This document shows, in pieces, positions 11,621-21,920 of a stretch of DNA of 64,000 nt. Position 1 is the stretch's first letter. Every line of letters begins with the position of its first letter. Under the pieces are notes generated by a model. It saw only the letters and a list, made by a program, of their open reading frames with translations. It was not told the origin of the DNA and made no database searches. The position numbers were made by a program, and so were the translations under genes. The DNA is from Artemisia argyi (taxonomy: Eukaryota; Streptophyta; Magnoliopsida; Asterales; Asteraceae): assembly GCA_030686995.1 (NCBI GenBank), contig CM060681.1, positions 160,722,333 to 160,786,332 on the forward strand, given 5' to 3'.

Positions 11621-13300
11621 ATTGTCGTGAGTTGGAAGCAGTTTGTTCTGCTGTAAATGGTGATGCAATTGGAGGACCGTCTTTCTCAACAGTTGTAGTA
11701 GTTTGTTGAGGTGAGTCAGGTACTTGAATATTTTCAGGTTGAGCAGCGGAATTGGGTGAGACCTCAGTAGAACGGTATTCAATTGTATCATCAAACAGTG
11801 GAGCAAACAAGGTTTCCAATTCTTTGCGGTTGAGGGGCAATGGTTCAGTTGAAGAGTCCGGAGAGTTAAGACGGTTGAATTCGGGTCCTAAGCTGTGTTG
11901 CTCAGAAGCCATTTGTGTGAGTTCATCAAAATTAGCGTGAATGGTTTCTTGAATTTCTCTTGTTCGACGATTCCATATCCGAAAACCTTTAGAATTTTCA
12001 CAGTATCCAACGAACACTCCGATGTCAGCTTTTGCTTTAAGTTTACCTAGATCATCACGATCATTTTTCGGATAACAAAGTGCTCCAAATACATGAAAGT
12101 AATCGATGTTTGGTTTTCTTTTGTGAACAATTTGATAAGGTGTTTTGCGATGGCGTTTTGTGATCATACAACGGTTTTGGGTATAACATGCGGTTGAAAC
12201 AGCTTCTGCCCATAAGTAATCTGGTAATTGAGCATTAATCAACATGGTTCTTGCAGCTTCCACTAATGTCCTGTTGTGTCTTTCAACAACTCCATTCTGC
12301 TCTGGGCTTCTAGGAATAGATGTTTGATATTCAATTCCCAATTTCTCATAATATGACCGAACTGTCTGTTTCTTAAATTCTGTTCCATTGTCAGTTCTGA
12401 CTATTCTTACCGTGTTGCGTAACTGAACTTGAACTTTAGTGAGAAAGGTGATGATCATGGAAGGAGCTTGATCTTTACTTCGTAGAAAATAAACCCAAGT
12501 CCATCTGGAGTAATCATCCATAATTACAAGTATGTAGCGTTTACCGTTGATACTTTGAACACGCATCGGTCCACAAAAATCCATATGAAGCAATTGTAAA
12601 ACATGATTCGTACTGTGCTCAGATTTAGAAGGAAAATGAGCCCGAGTACTTTTCCCTTGTTCACAGGCTGAACATAAGTGATCTTTGGTAAAACGGAATC
12701 TTGGAAATCCATCAACAAGTTTATGACGAGCAAGTTCAGTCATAGTTTTGAAATTCAAGTGCGAAAGACGTTTATGCCATAACCAAGATTTAGTCGATTC
12801 TGCTTTGGAGAGAAGACATATCGGAGATGTAGCAATCATATCTGACATTGATATTGTATAAAGATTAGAACCACGTGAGCCAAACATTAGATCGTTTCCT
12901 TGTAAGTCACGAACGAAACAAGTTTTCTCACGAAATGCAACTTCAAGATCCCCATCACAAAATTGACCAACAGAGAAAAGGTTGTGTCCAAAGCCTTCCA
13001 CATAATAAACACGACAGATTTCAATGTTCCCACTGACATAGTCACCATATCCCATGATTAAAGCGTAATGATCATTCCCGAATCTGACAGTGCCAATGAA
13101 CTTTGAAACAAAGTTGTTTAACAGTTTGAGATTGCCTGTCATATGTCGGGTGCATCCGCTATCAACAATCCAGAGAACAATATGTACCACCTGCATCACA
13201 AGAAGATGACAAGGATGGAACAGAAGTAAGGGTAGAACCCAAAGAAAGCGCGGGTTCCTGTTGGTTAGAAGCACATGTATTCAACAATTTAGGAATCCAT
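11621..13300 (-). pseudogene. Protease, GAG-pre-integrase and integrase of element R
   Basis: The frame is open across this stretch. The aspartic protease active site is IVDSGCTRHMTG. The integrase zinc motif follows as LWHKRLSHLNFKTM and then CSACEQGKS, an intact HHCC. The integrase core has all three acidic positions in HMDFCGP, RTDNGTEF and NGVVERHNRT. The C-terminal part (GVFVGYCENSKGFRIW) precedes a Pro/Ser/Thr-rich linker to RT. The order PR-IN before RT is diagnostic of Ty1/copia. This is the best preserved gene of R. Confidence 0.9.
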
Positions 13301-14928
13301 TTAAAGTCTGGTTTATATTGTAACCAACGTTGCCAATTCCAACTAGTTCTTGCTTTCTTTTTGGTGAATTCACTAGTAATGGGCTTGTTCCTAGATTTGT
13401 TCTCTTCACTTATGGGGGTAACTTCAACTTCATTAGAAACCGTAGAAGGCGGCTTTCCTAATATAGACTTAGAGGCAGTAGTGGGCCTAGAAGGAATGCT
13501 TGTCCTACGTTTCTCATGACGATTAAGAAGAGAATTAGCTATACATTTTGTGTGAACACCAGATGATACGCTTTTACGACAAAACACACAAGATGCATTA
13601 ATATTCAAAACATTCAAAGATTCATCATTCGTTACATTTGGATTTTGATTACAATTTGCCAGATTAGAATCTAAATCTGATGCAACATGAGTTTTATTCA
13701 AAGTCCTAAGTTGATCTTCTACTTCTTAAGCTTCTAGTGGTCCTCTTTTACGTTGCCAGAACCTATTCTTCTTGTTACTTTTTCACTTGGGTCTGCTAAC
13801 GCTACTAGTGGAGACTAGTCCTGTGGAAGTGGAGTTATCAACATTAGTGTTTTGAACAAAACTTTCTTTAGCAGTTTTGTCTAATTGATACAATCCTGGT
13901 GCTATCACCGTGGTGTCAACAAACTTTTCTTTTTGAAGTAGCTTAATTTTCTCTTTCAAATCAATGATGATGTGATTTTTATCCTGAATTTCAGACTCAA
14001 GTTTCATGTTGCAGTAATTAATGTCATCGCGGTTTTGCTGCCATTCGACGTTTTCAATTTTTAAATCCGCAATTTCTTTCTCATATTTGAGACACAGACT
14101 TTTTAAAGACTCATTGTTTTTGCAAAGCTGACAAGAGTTTGAATTATTTTGACTTTGAAGTTTCAATTCCGTTTCAATACTTTGACCTTGACACCATTCA
14201 AGCCTTTGTTTGAGTAGACAAATTTCTTTTGAAAATTGTTTTGTCACATCATCATTCTTTATTCTCAGCTTGTCATTTTCATGTTTAAGTGTCTCTATTT
14301 CCACATTCAACAAGTTATTATCAACACAAAGATCATCCATAAGCATAGAAGTACCAGATTTATAGAGATCATTCATGATAACAGACAAAATATCAGCATT
14401 GAGAACTTGTTCCAAGAGTCGATCAGCATCATTTTTTAAAATTCTATTTCTTTGCTTTTGAACCAAAATCGCATTTTCAGTTGATTTGAAAACGTTTATC
14501 ATTGTTTTGACCTCGTTTTGAAGTTCCTGTTCCCAACATGTAGCACAGAGACGGAGGTGTTTGACAATTGGCAACATTTGTTTTTGAAAAATATCTCTCT
14601 TTTCTCGCTCGTAAGCAGATTGAAAAGTTTCAATTTTTATTTCAGAATTACGTTCAATTGTTTCCTCCAAAATTTCGATGTCTTCCATAAAAGTTTTGTA
14701 ATAATTTAAGACACGACAACTTTTTGGTAAGGGTGTAACTTCACCGGATGATGGTAAAGGACCATTTATTTGTACTACAGTTTGGACAGGGGCCGCATTA
14801 GAGGATGAAACATATGACTCAGTGACATACCATGATTTCTCAGGTAATTCCTTTTGAAGAACAAAAGATTTAGAAATATGAGGAGCTTGTGAATAATCAT
14901 ATGGTGTCCAATATTCAACATTACTCAT
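13162..14928 (-). pseudogene. Coiled-coil linker between gag and protease of element R
   Basis: Two open stretches (14928-13783, beginning MSNVEYWTPYDYSQAPH, and 13701-13162) are separated by a stop or shift near 13730. The first is Lys/Glu/Asn-rich with long predicted helices and a CQLCKNNESLKSLCLKY stretch. The second carries ASCVFCRKSVSSGVHTKC, a Cys-rich element. Such coiled-coil linkers between nucleocapsid and protease are usual in SIRE-type polyproteins. No enzymatic domain is seen. Confidence 0.6.
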
Positions 14929-17641
14929 TTTTTATCGACTCTCGTCTTCAAGTTCTTCCTCTTCCTCAGTATCAAAAAACAACAGTACGCACAATCGTAT
15001 TATCAAGCAAATGGTCCATACTATAAATTTTAGGAATTTCTTTGAATGTTGTGTGAAGAAACATTGATCTGAAATCGCCAAGTGCAAATCCTTTATCGGG
15101 TCTCGGTTTTAAAGTAAATTTCTGAATTGTTGTAACAGAGCCCTAGGTTTTGTAAACAGTATTACGAAATTCTTTGAGTTGTTTTTCAAGATCAACAATC
15201 GCTCCGATTAAGTTATCTATATACTTCCTTTTTCGTATTTTATGTTCACAAAAATCCTTTTTGCAAATTGACAATTCTATTTCTGTGTTTGAAAGTACTT
15301 TTTGAAGTTGTTCAACTTTTACTTTTAGTTCACACTTTTCACTTTCAAGTTTTGAAACCAACTTTCTGTTTGACTCAATTAAATCTTGCATTTTACGTTG
15401 AAGATCTTGCTCTTTGTTGTAAGATTCTTGAAAAGCTTTTTCAAAACTTTTTGAGTGTTTAACATTGTCTTCCTGATTTGAAAGTTGTATTTTATAACAC
15501 TCAATATCTCTTACAAGTGACGCATTTGTTTCTTTTAAGGCTTTGTTTTTCTCGTTGCATTTTATGATTTGCAATTGTTGAGCATTCAGTTGTTTGGATA
15601 ACAATATGAGGTCAGGGTCTGGATCAAATGATGGTTCATGTTGTTCTATATGATCATGTTTAACATTCTCAATGGGATCATCAAATGAAACAACTGTGTC
15701 ATCATCAAATATGACAACTGTGCTTATTTGTTCATCTACTTGAGAAGATGAAGATGAGTCAGATGGAACAACTTGCGCCATATCTGATTCAGAAGCAGTA
15801 GGTGAGGCTATGGCATGTATTAGGCATGCATTAAGGTCATGTACCTGAGACATGCCGTCAGTGTCATACACTGGACCTGAATCATTAAACTGAAGTTCCT
15901 GCATATTGGCCATAAGCATCACAACTGCATTAGCTTCGAGATCTTCCATGTCATCATCATTGTTCACATTTGACATGAAATTGTTCTCCTGCTCTGTGAA
16001 GTGTCCATCTTTTTCATCTTGGAGAGCCATAAGTAATGCCTGCTTGTGAAACTTACTACCCCGAGTTCTCGGTTTAGGACATGCAGTCGCTATATGATCT
16101 TTTTCATTACAGTTATAACACCACACTGCATTCCCAGAGTTTGAGTTCCTAGTTTCAACTGGTTCAGACCTTTGCTGAGAAGGACCTGAGTTGTTCCTGA
16201 ACCCTCCATTGTTGTTAAACCTCTGACCATTCCCAAAATTTCTTGAAGAACTTCCTGAACCAGATTGTCCCAAGTTACGATTCTAAATTTATATCCTTCC
16301 ATCATTTACAACAGCTTGATTCCTTGTGTTAGAAGATGAATGTTGATGATTGTTTGTTTTGTTGGAGAATTTGCTAAAAGCATGAGCAATAAGAGCAAGT
16401 CCCTGATTCAACGTATTAAACTCCTTATCATCATCTTCATTTGAGTTCGAGTAGTACACTGCATCATTGTTGTTGTATGGAACAAGTTGAGTAGAAGTAT
16501 TCTGTTGAGATGAATCATAAGGAACCATTTGGTTTGAGGTAGAAGATTGTGGATAACTGAAGTAGTTTTGCTCTTGAACATATGCATGATTTGACATTGG
16601 TGGTGGAGCATAGTTAGATTGAGCTACGAGTGCCAAAGAATTTGGTGTTGGTGATGGTAAGTATCCTCCTCGAAGAGCTCGATCTTTTTCCACTTCAGGT
16701 TCATGATGTTTTAGAAAATCATACAACAATCCATATGGTGCATCATGAAGATTTTTTGTTTGTCGAACGAATGTCACATATTTATGCCAATCTGGTCCAA
16801 GACTACCAACGAATTTGGAGTTCACTGCGATCCTTGGTACTGTTATTTTGTGTCGTTCCAAATCATTAACCACATTAGTGAAACGATGATAGTAGGATTC
16901 AAGTGACTCTCCTGGTTCAATTGTGATGTCAGTGTATTCCATGTAGAGTTTGGATTTCATATCATCTTTGTTCAATTGAGTGCCTTCCATAAGGAGATGA
17001 ACATGTTCCCACATAGCTTTGGCTGTTTTCTGAGCATCGACACTTCGATAAATGGGATTAGGTATACCTTAAAGTCTATAGGCCATTGCATACTCATCAG
17101 CTTCACGATGTAATTTCTGTTCTTCTGTGAGTTGAGATTCTGGAAGAGGTCTCTCTCCAGGAGGACGTGGAGGATCAGCAGTTGGATCACCAATTTCAAA
17201 TCTTGTTAGCCACTCAAATGGTCCTTCAAGTATCACTTGTTTTAAGAGTTTCCCATGAGGTTTCTTTAGTTCAAGAAATCATAAGAATCGACTTGACCAC
17301 TGAACATAGTTCCCAGGTGTTAGCATTGGAGGTGTTTCAAGTGATCCCGCCTCATGTCTGGATTGTTGAGTTGTAATAACTTCACACATTCTATCAAACC
17401 AGTGAGGTTGTTTGGAGGAAAACTGAGTGTTTTGTTGTGACATTTGATATGGTTGTTGTTGAGGAATGATTTGATGTTGTTGCATCATGAGATATTGTGG
17501 TTGTGGATTAAACGGTTGTTGATGAAAGTGTGATTGTGAAGGTTGTTGATATGATTGTTACTGATGGTATTGTTGTTGCTGATACTGCTGATGTTGTTGA
17601 TGCTGAGGATTAGAGAAGTAGTAATGTGGTGGTTGAGACAT
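14929..17641 (-). pseudogene. gag of element R (capsid and CCHC nucleocapsid)
   Basis: ATG at 17639-17641 (MSQPPHYYFSNPQ) starts a Gln-rich N-terminus. In-frame stops fall at 17558-17560 and near 17279, and another lies near 17070. A capsid-like region (KAMWEHVHLLMEGTQL, ESLESYYHRFTNVVNDL, LERHKITVPRIAVNSKFVGSL) is followed by an Asn/Gln/Ser-rich linker. A frameshift near 16280 leads to the zinc knuckle CYNCNEKDHIATAC and then an acidic coiled-coil tail that stops at 15143. The UBN2-type capsid and single CCHC match copia gag. Between 15142 and 14929 the frame is broken. Confidence 0.85.
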
Positions 17642-17733
17642 CTTAGAACACTTGTGTAATAATGGATCTTTGTAGAAGATTGAAATGCACGTTCCTTTGG
17701 TTAAGTTCAAAAACCCTAGGGTAAGTTGAAATC

Positions 17734-18298
17734 TTACGCGTAAAACTAAAACTTATGTGTAGACTTCAAAGTTACGCGTAAAGGTTGATCTTATGCGTAA
17801 ACTATAGAGTTATGCGTAAGATTTACCTTATGCTTAAGTTTTAAGCTTATGCGTAAGATTCTTATGCGTAAGGTTCAAAGACCAAACAAATCTTTCAAAC
17901 TTATCCAAGCTTGAAAGATATCCGTAGTCGAAGTATTCCACTAACTTATCCAAGCTAGAGAAGTACTGAGTCACCGTAACACGAGGAGAAGACCTTAGAT
18001 GAGACTTAAGCGTAGATATCAGTAACTTACGCGTAAGCTTAAATCTTATGCGTAAGATCAAACTTCTGCGTAGAAAGTCAACTTCTGCGTAGGATGAAAC
18101 TTCAGCGTAGAACTTAGGCGTAGGAATTAAGCTTTCGCGTAGGATTTAAGCGTAGAATACCAATTTATGCGTAGAAAGAGGGTTTTGACCAAAGTTATGC
18201 ATAGGAAAGGGGTTTTGACCAAAGGTATGCGTAGAAAGGACAAAAAAACACTGTTGACAGCTTTTAAATCGTACTATTCACCAAATCTTACGCGTAAG
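17734..18298. repeat. CTTAYGCGTAAG palindrome array, copy 1 (5' leader of R)
   Basis: About 20 copies of (C)TTA(T/C)GCGTAAG and variants (GCGTAGA, GCGTAGG) occur between the PBS and the gag start. 18287-18298 is the perfect 12-nt palindrome CTTACGCGTAAG. Copies are unevenly spaced and not embedded in a longer repeat unit. Confidence 0.85.
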
Positions 18299-18607
18299 AT
18301 GGTCAGAAACTTGAAAAATCACAAATTTTTGAAGAAAGATGCTTGGAAATAAGGTACTTTTGATCAAATAACTTCACCAATACTTAGAAAATACAAACTA
18401 TTGAAGATTTTGCATAGAATGAGTAGAAAAAACATTAAAAAATCAAAACTTTATACAAAATCTAAGCTTCTAAACACTATATTAACCTTAAAACTTATCC
18501 AAGCTTCAAGATTTGAGTGTAAGAAACAAAGAAAAAAGCAATAAGATGATGAAAAACACCCTAAATCCCACGTTAACACCAAGAAAAACACTTCAATCTC
18601 TATTAGG

Positions 18608-18619
18608 CGAATGATACCA
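18608..18619 (-). promoter_or_regulatory. Primer-binding site of element R
   Basis: Minus strand TGGTATCATTCG, two bases inside the LTR end. The first eight bases match the tRNA-iMet-type copia PBS. Confidence 0.75.
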
Positions 18620-18621
18620 CT

Positions 18622-18955
18622 TGTTAGGTCACCATTTAGTAAACACAAGTATAAGAAATGAGATGAGAATAAGAGATGGTTGATTATAAGATTATGAAGA
18701 GTGAAAGAACATGAGTTTAATTAAGATATTCAAATAACCAACAATATTAAAGTTACATAAGCTTAGTATATATAGGGGAGGAGTAGGGCAACACTCCCTT
18801 CCTCCCTCTTTCATCTAGAAAACGTGGGCTTCAAGCCCATTGGACTTTAATACATAAGCCTTGTAACTTAAAACATAATGAAATAAATAACTAAGCAACC
18901 TATTACAAAAGGTAATGACCGAGACTTGACTAAATACGAAAGTATGTTCCCAACA
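18622..18955 (-). mobile_element. 5' LTR of copia element R (334 bp)
   Basis: Minus strand TGTTGGGAAC (18955) to GACCTAACA (18622), with TG...CA ends next to the PBS. A TATA-like CTATATATAC lies at about 18765-18775. The outer flank is CATAT (18956-18960); its partner copy would lie left of the window. Confidence 0.85.
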
Positions 18956-20436
18956 CATATACTTGTGTATAATTCCTTGATTGGTAATTAGGAGTATCAT
19001 AACAATTTGAGTACGAAGTTTGGTGTAAAACTTGTTATGATGCGCAACTAAAAATGAGTAGTTATACAATCTATGATGTATGCCATGTTTTCACTACTAC
19101 TAAGAATTCTATCACCTAAATGACTCCTTTCGGACATATCAAATTAGTATGACAATCCTATAAACACATGGTTGTTTAGAAAATCAATTCTTTTCTTATG
19201 AATTCCTACGAATCCTTTCGGTCCTTTTTTCGTGATGAAATCGTTTCAAATCTATTTTAACAAGTAAATAAGATGGTTGTCAAGCATCCTATTCCATACT
19301 AATTTGGTGTATTAATATTTTGGAATAAAAACAAGTTGAAAATCCTTTCGGGCCTATTTTTCAAGAAATTGTTTTTACCGACAAATTAAGCAAGAAAATA
19401 TGTTATATCAACAAACTCATAAAAATAGATATGTTTTCATGCATCACCTTTTTCATAAGATAATACTCCATTTACCAATCACATCATATACACAAGTATA
19501 TCACAAATTACTCTATAGCAATCATAATAAAACACAAGTAAATAAGAAAACTTTCATAAAACTTAAAGTAACAATTGTTCATTATAAGTATCAAGGTGTA
19601 CCTAGTCTTGAAAATTACAATGAGAAAACTTGTGGAACTATAGCAACCACACTCCTCCAATTGCTCACCAAAGTAAGTAAACAACTCCACACTCGAACCA
19701 ATGCTTGAGACTTTAACTCAACACGTTCCGGACGTTTTTACAACACTTAGTAAACTTTCAGGCAATATAAGATAAGCTAACAAGATTTGGTGTAATACTA
19801 AGTTAGATAATAGTGGTACAAGTATCTCTAAGTCCTAAGTGCTCATTATATAGCTTAATGACACTTATGCTTTAAGTAAAAACGTCCCTCCACAGTAAAT
19901 AAGCAACAATGATCAGCCACAAATGATTATGGGGAGTAAATTCGCCAATTAATGCAAAACTTGTAACTTCAGTCACCACCAACCGATCGGTTTCTCGCCA
20001 TCCGATCGGATGGTCATTCTAGCACTTTTCCAGCCGATCCGGTTGCGGGTTACAACCGATCGGTTGGATTTTGTCTGATCATGATTTCATGTCTTTTCTT
20101 CGTCGTTTTACGTTGCATGTAATATTTTTCTTCGTGGCATGACTTTGTCCATTGGAACTTGATATTTCCTTGATAATTTCGTGTAGTAAACTTGTCTTTA
20201 TCAAATCCTTTTGTTCATGCAACGTTTCTTTCTTCCTTGATCCTCTCGAAACTCTCCAAAAATGCATGTCCACTTCATTTCTTCATCTTTTAATCACTTT
20301 TACCTGCTTTTGGCTATATTTGCATGTATAAACACTTTTCCACGATTAAGTAACAAATGTATACAAATATGACCAATTTCCACTCATAAATCAAACAATA
20401 ACGTGACTAAAAATATGTTAATTTTGAGCGTTATCA
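18956..20436 (-). mobile_element. LTR2: partial gypsy-type LTR with CCGATCGG words
   Basis: On the minus strand it starts TGATAACGCTCAAAATTAAC at 20436, an LTR start I associate with Athila/Tat-like gypsy elements. It has a TATA-like CTATATAATG at 19844-19853 and runs to the point where R is inserted. It lies inside LTR1, splitting that LTR's transcribed part. CCGATCGG words fall at 19983-20065, 130 bp or more upstream of the TATA. No gene is seen. GGCCCGAAAGG-like words recur near 19122, 19212 and 19345. Confidence 0.65.
19983..20065. repeat. CCGATCGG palindrome cluster in U3 of LTR2
   Basis: CCGATCGG at 19983-19990 and 20002-20009, the variant CCGATCCGG at 20034-20042, and the perfect 12-nt palindrome AACCGATCGGTT at 20054-20065. 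These are four sites in 83 bp. Confidence 0.9.
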
Positions 20437-20931
20437 ACCCTAAAATTCTCCTCCAAAGTTACACCCTTTATGAATGAAAATTAGAAAAGTATATATAGAT
20501 TTCATAAGGTGACGGCGTCAAGAGGAAAGTTCTGACGATGTCATCTCGCCGCCAATAAAATTCTCGGACTGCCTAGATCCAAATCTGACGCCGTCATGTG
20601 TATTTCTGCTCTAGGCCGTCACCACTTTTACTCTTGACGGCCTTGATCTGACGCCGTCACGTTTTCTCTGGGCCGTCACCAAAATTGCTCTTGACGCCGT
20701 CATGAAAACCTTCTTGACGCCGTCAGGTATTGTTCCCAGCAAGGAAAATTAAGACTTTGCCGTTTTCTTCACTTTTATGCTCCAAAAACGTCCAAAATGT
20801 TTCCTTTTCCTGAATTCACTCCCAAAGTACCTAAAATCACAAAAGGAATGATTTAGGGCAATATTTGATCAAATAAATTCGAATTCCGGCTTAAATGACC
20901 CCCTAAAAATGGATCATTTTTCGCCTCATTA
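20437..20931 (-). mobile_element. LTR1: partial Athila-type LTR (U3 to R) with TGACGCCGTCA words
   Basis: On the minus strand it begins ATGAGGCGAAAAATG and continues TTTTTAGGGGGTCATTTAAG. It matches, in opposite orientation, the LTR at 59246 (shared GGGGGTCATTTAAGCC, AAATATTGCCCTAAATCATT). A TATA box CTATATATAC lies at about 20490-20499. The LTR stops at 20437 where LTR2 intrudes. Its start abuts the integrase coding fragment at 20932, so it is an insertion into or junction with that older element. Confidence 0.75.
20509..20728. repeat. TGACGSCGTCA palindrome array in U3 of LTR1
   Basis: Full or near-full copies TGACG(G/C)CGTCA at 20510, 20586, 20649, 20692 and 20715, with half-sites (GGCCGTCACC, TTGACGGCC, TGACGATGTCA) between. 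The array starts about 10 bp upstream of the TATA box on the minus strand. Confidence 0.9.
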
Positions 20932-21350
20932 AGCGCAAAGCCTATTGGGCCCTCAAGCATGCAAATTTTGACCTCAAAACTGCGGATGATCATAGGAAAG
21001 TTCAACTGAATGAGTTAAATGAACTTCGTGATAAAGCTTACGAGAACTCTTTGATCTATAAAGAAAAGACAAAGAAGATTCATGACTCCAAAATCAAGAA
21101 CCGCGTTTTTAACATTGGTGATCGAGTCCTTCTTTTCAACTCTAGACTCAAGATCTTCTCGGGAAAGCTAAAGACCCGTTGGACTGGTCCATTCACTATA
21201 GCAAACATTTATCCTTATGGCACTGTTGAGTTATCTCAAAATGACGGTCCGAATTTCAAAGTGAATGGGCATCGGTTGAAGCATTACTTTGGAGAGGACA
21301 TACCATCCATGGTTGTCCCGGATCTCCAAACTTTCCCCAAGGACAATTGA
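20932..21350 (+). pseudogene. C-terminal fragment of Athila-type Ty3/gypsy integrase
   Basis: An open frame (KRKAYWALKHANFDLKTADD onward) ends QTFPKDN at 21350. The late motif NIGDRVLLFNSRLKIFSGKLK, then RWTGPFTIANIYPYGTVEL and GHRLKHYFGEDIP, is the GPF/Y-like C-terminal module of gypsy integrases, here of the Athila kind. The catalytic core and everything upstream are missing because LTR1 begins at 20931. It is a plus-strand remnant. Confidence 0.88.
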
Positions 21351-21784
21351 ATTCGGGGATCGAGTCAAGCTAGCGACTCGATGAACAAAAATAGTAGCAC
21401 AATATGGGTTTTCACCCATATCTCTGATTTCTTTCTACTTTCTAACACCCAAGTGTGGGGGAGTGGCCTTCCCCTGCTGTTTGCAATGTATATATGTATA
21501 TAAGTTTCAATGAGAAAAAAATGTTTGTATCTATGTAGAAATAAAGTGAAAAATGGTGTTTTCGCAATTAGCTTCGAATATTGCCTTTTTCCGTTCAAAG
21601 AGTCGGCATAATAGCCGGGACTTTGAATATTGAGGACAATATTCAATTCTAAGTGTGGGGGAGGGAGAATTCTAGCAAATTTGATCACATTTTACCTTCT
21701 AGTACCCCCGTTTTTGGCCAAAATTTTAAAAAAATAAATAAATAAAAATTGTGGTTATCAGTCCGCCAAGTCTAACCGACAAAG
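21351..21784 (+). other. 3' untranslated remnant of the gypsy element with purine tracts
   Basis: Non-coding. AAGTGTGGGGGAG occurs twice (about 21450-21463 and 21652-21665), as Athila elements often show after integrase. An A-rich stretch at 21722-21750 follows. No gene is seen. Confidence 0.6.
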
Positions 21785-21865
21785 GTATTGGCTAATCCAG
21801 GAGCAAACGGCTCTTGGTAAAGATAACTCAAATCCGTTTACGGCTTACAATTTGCCCAAAATTGT
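21785..21865 (+). other. Predicted H-type pseudoknot plus hairpin module (gypsy-side copy)
   Basis: Stem 1 CCAGGAG (21797-21803) pairs with CTCTTGG (21811-21817), with one G-U pair. The loop AAACGG (21805-21810) pairs with CCGTTT (21834-21839). Loop 1 is one base, there is no base between the stems, and loop 3 is 16 bases and A-rich: the classical H-type geometry. It is followed by hairpin ACAATTT (21847-21853) / AAATTGT (21859-21865). It is homologous to the array at 51413-51853. It is read on the same strand as the integrase fragment. No folding program was run. Confidence 0.6.
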
Positions 21866-21920
21866 ATGGTATCTCAACTCGCCATATCCTAAAAGCTTTA
21901 TAAGCTTCTGTGTCAATCAG

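Larger units (their letters stand above)
2129..18955 (-). mobile_element. Ty1/copia element R (SIRE-like), degenerate, 3' end outside window
   Basis: Order on the minus strand: 5' LTR (18955-18622), PBS, leader with palindrome array, gag, coiled-coil linker, protease, integrase, RT/RNase H, spacer, env-like frame. The GAG-PR-IN-RT-RH order defines copia, and the frame after pol is typical of SIRE/Maximus-type elements. It is cut by solo LTR K and at 2128 by element L, so its 3' LTR must lie left of the window. The same palindromic word (CTTAYGCGTAAG) in the leader and in the pol-env spacer supports a single element. Stops and frameshifts in every gene show it is inactive. Confidence 0.85.

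Noticed and set aside
21231..21688. Minus-strand frames behind the gypsy integrase
   Set aside because: Antisense shadows of the integrase tail and of non-coding DNA.
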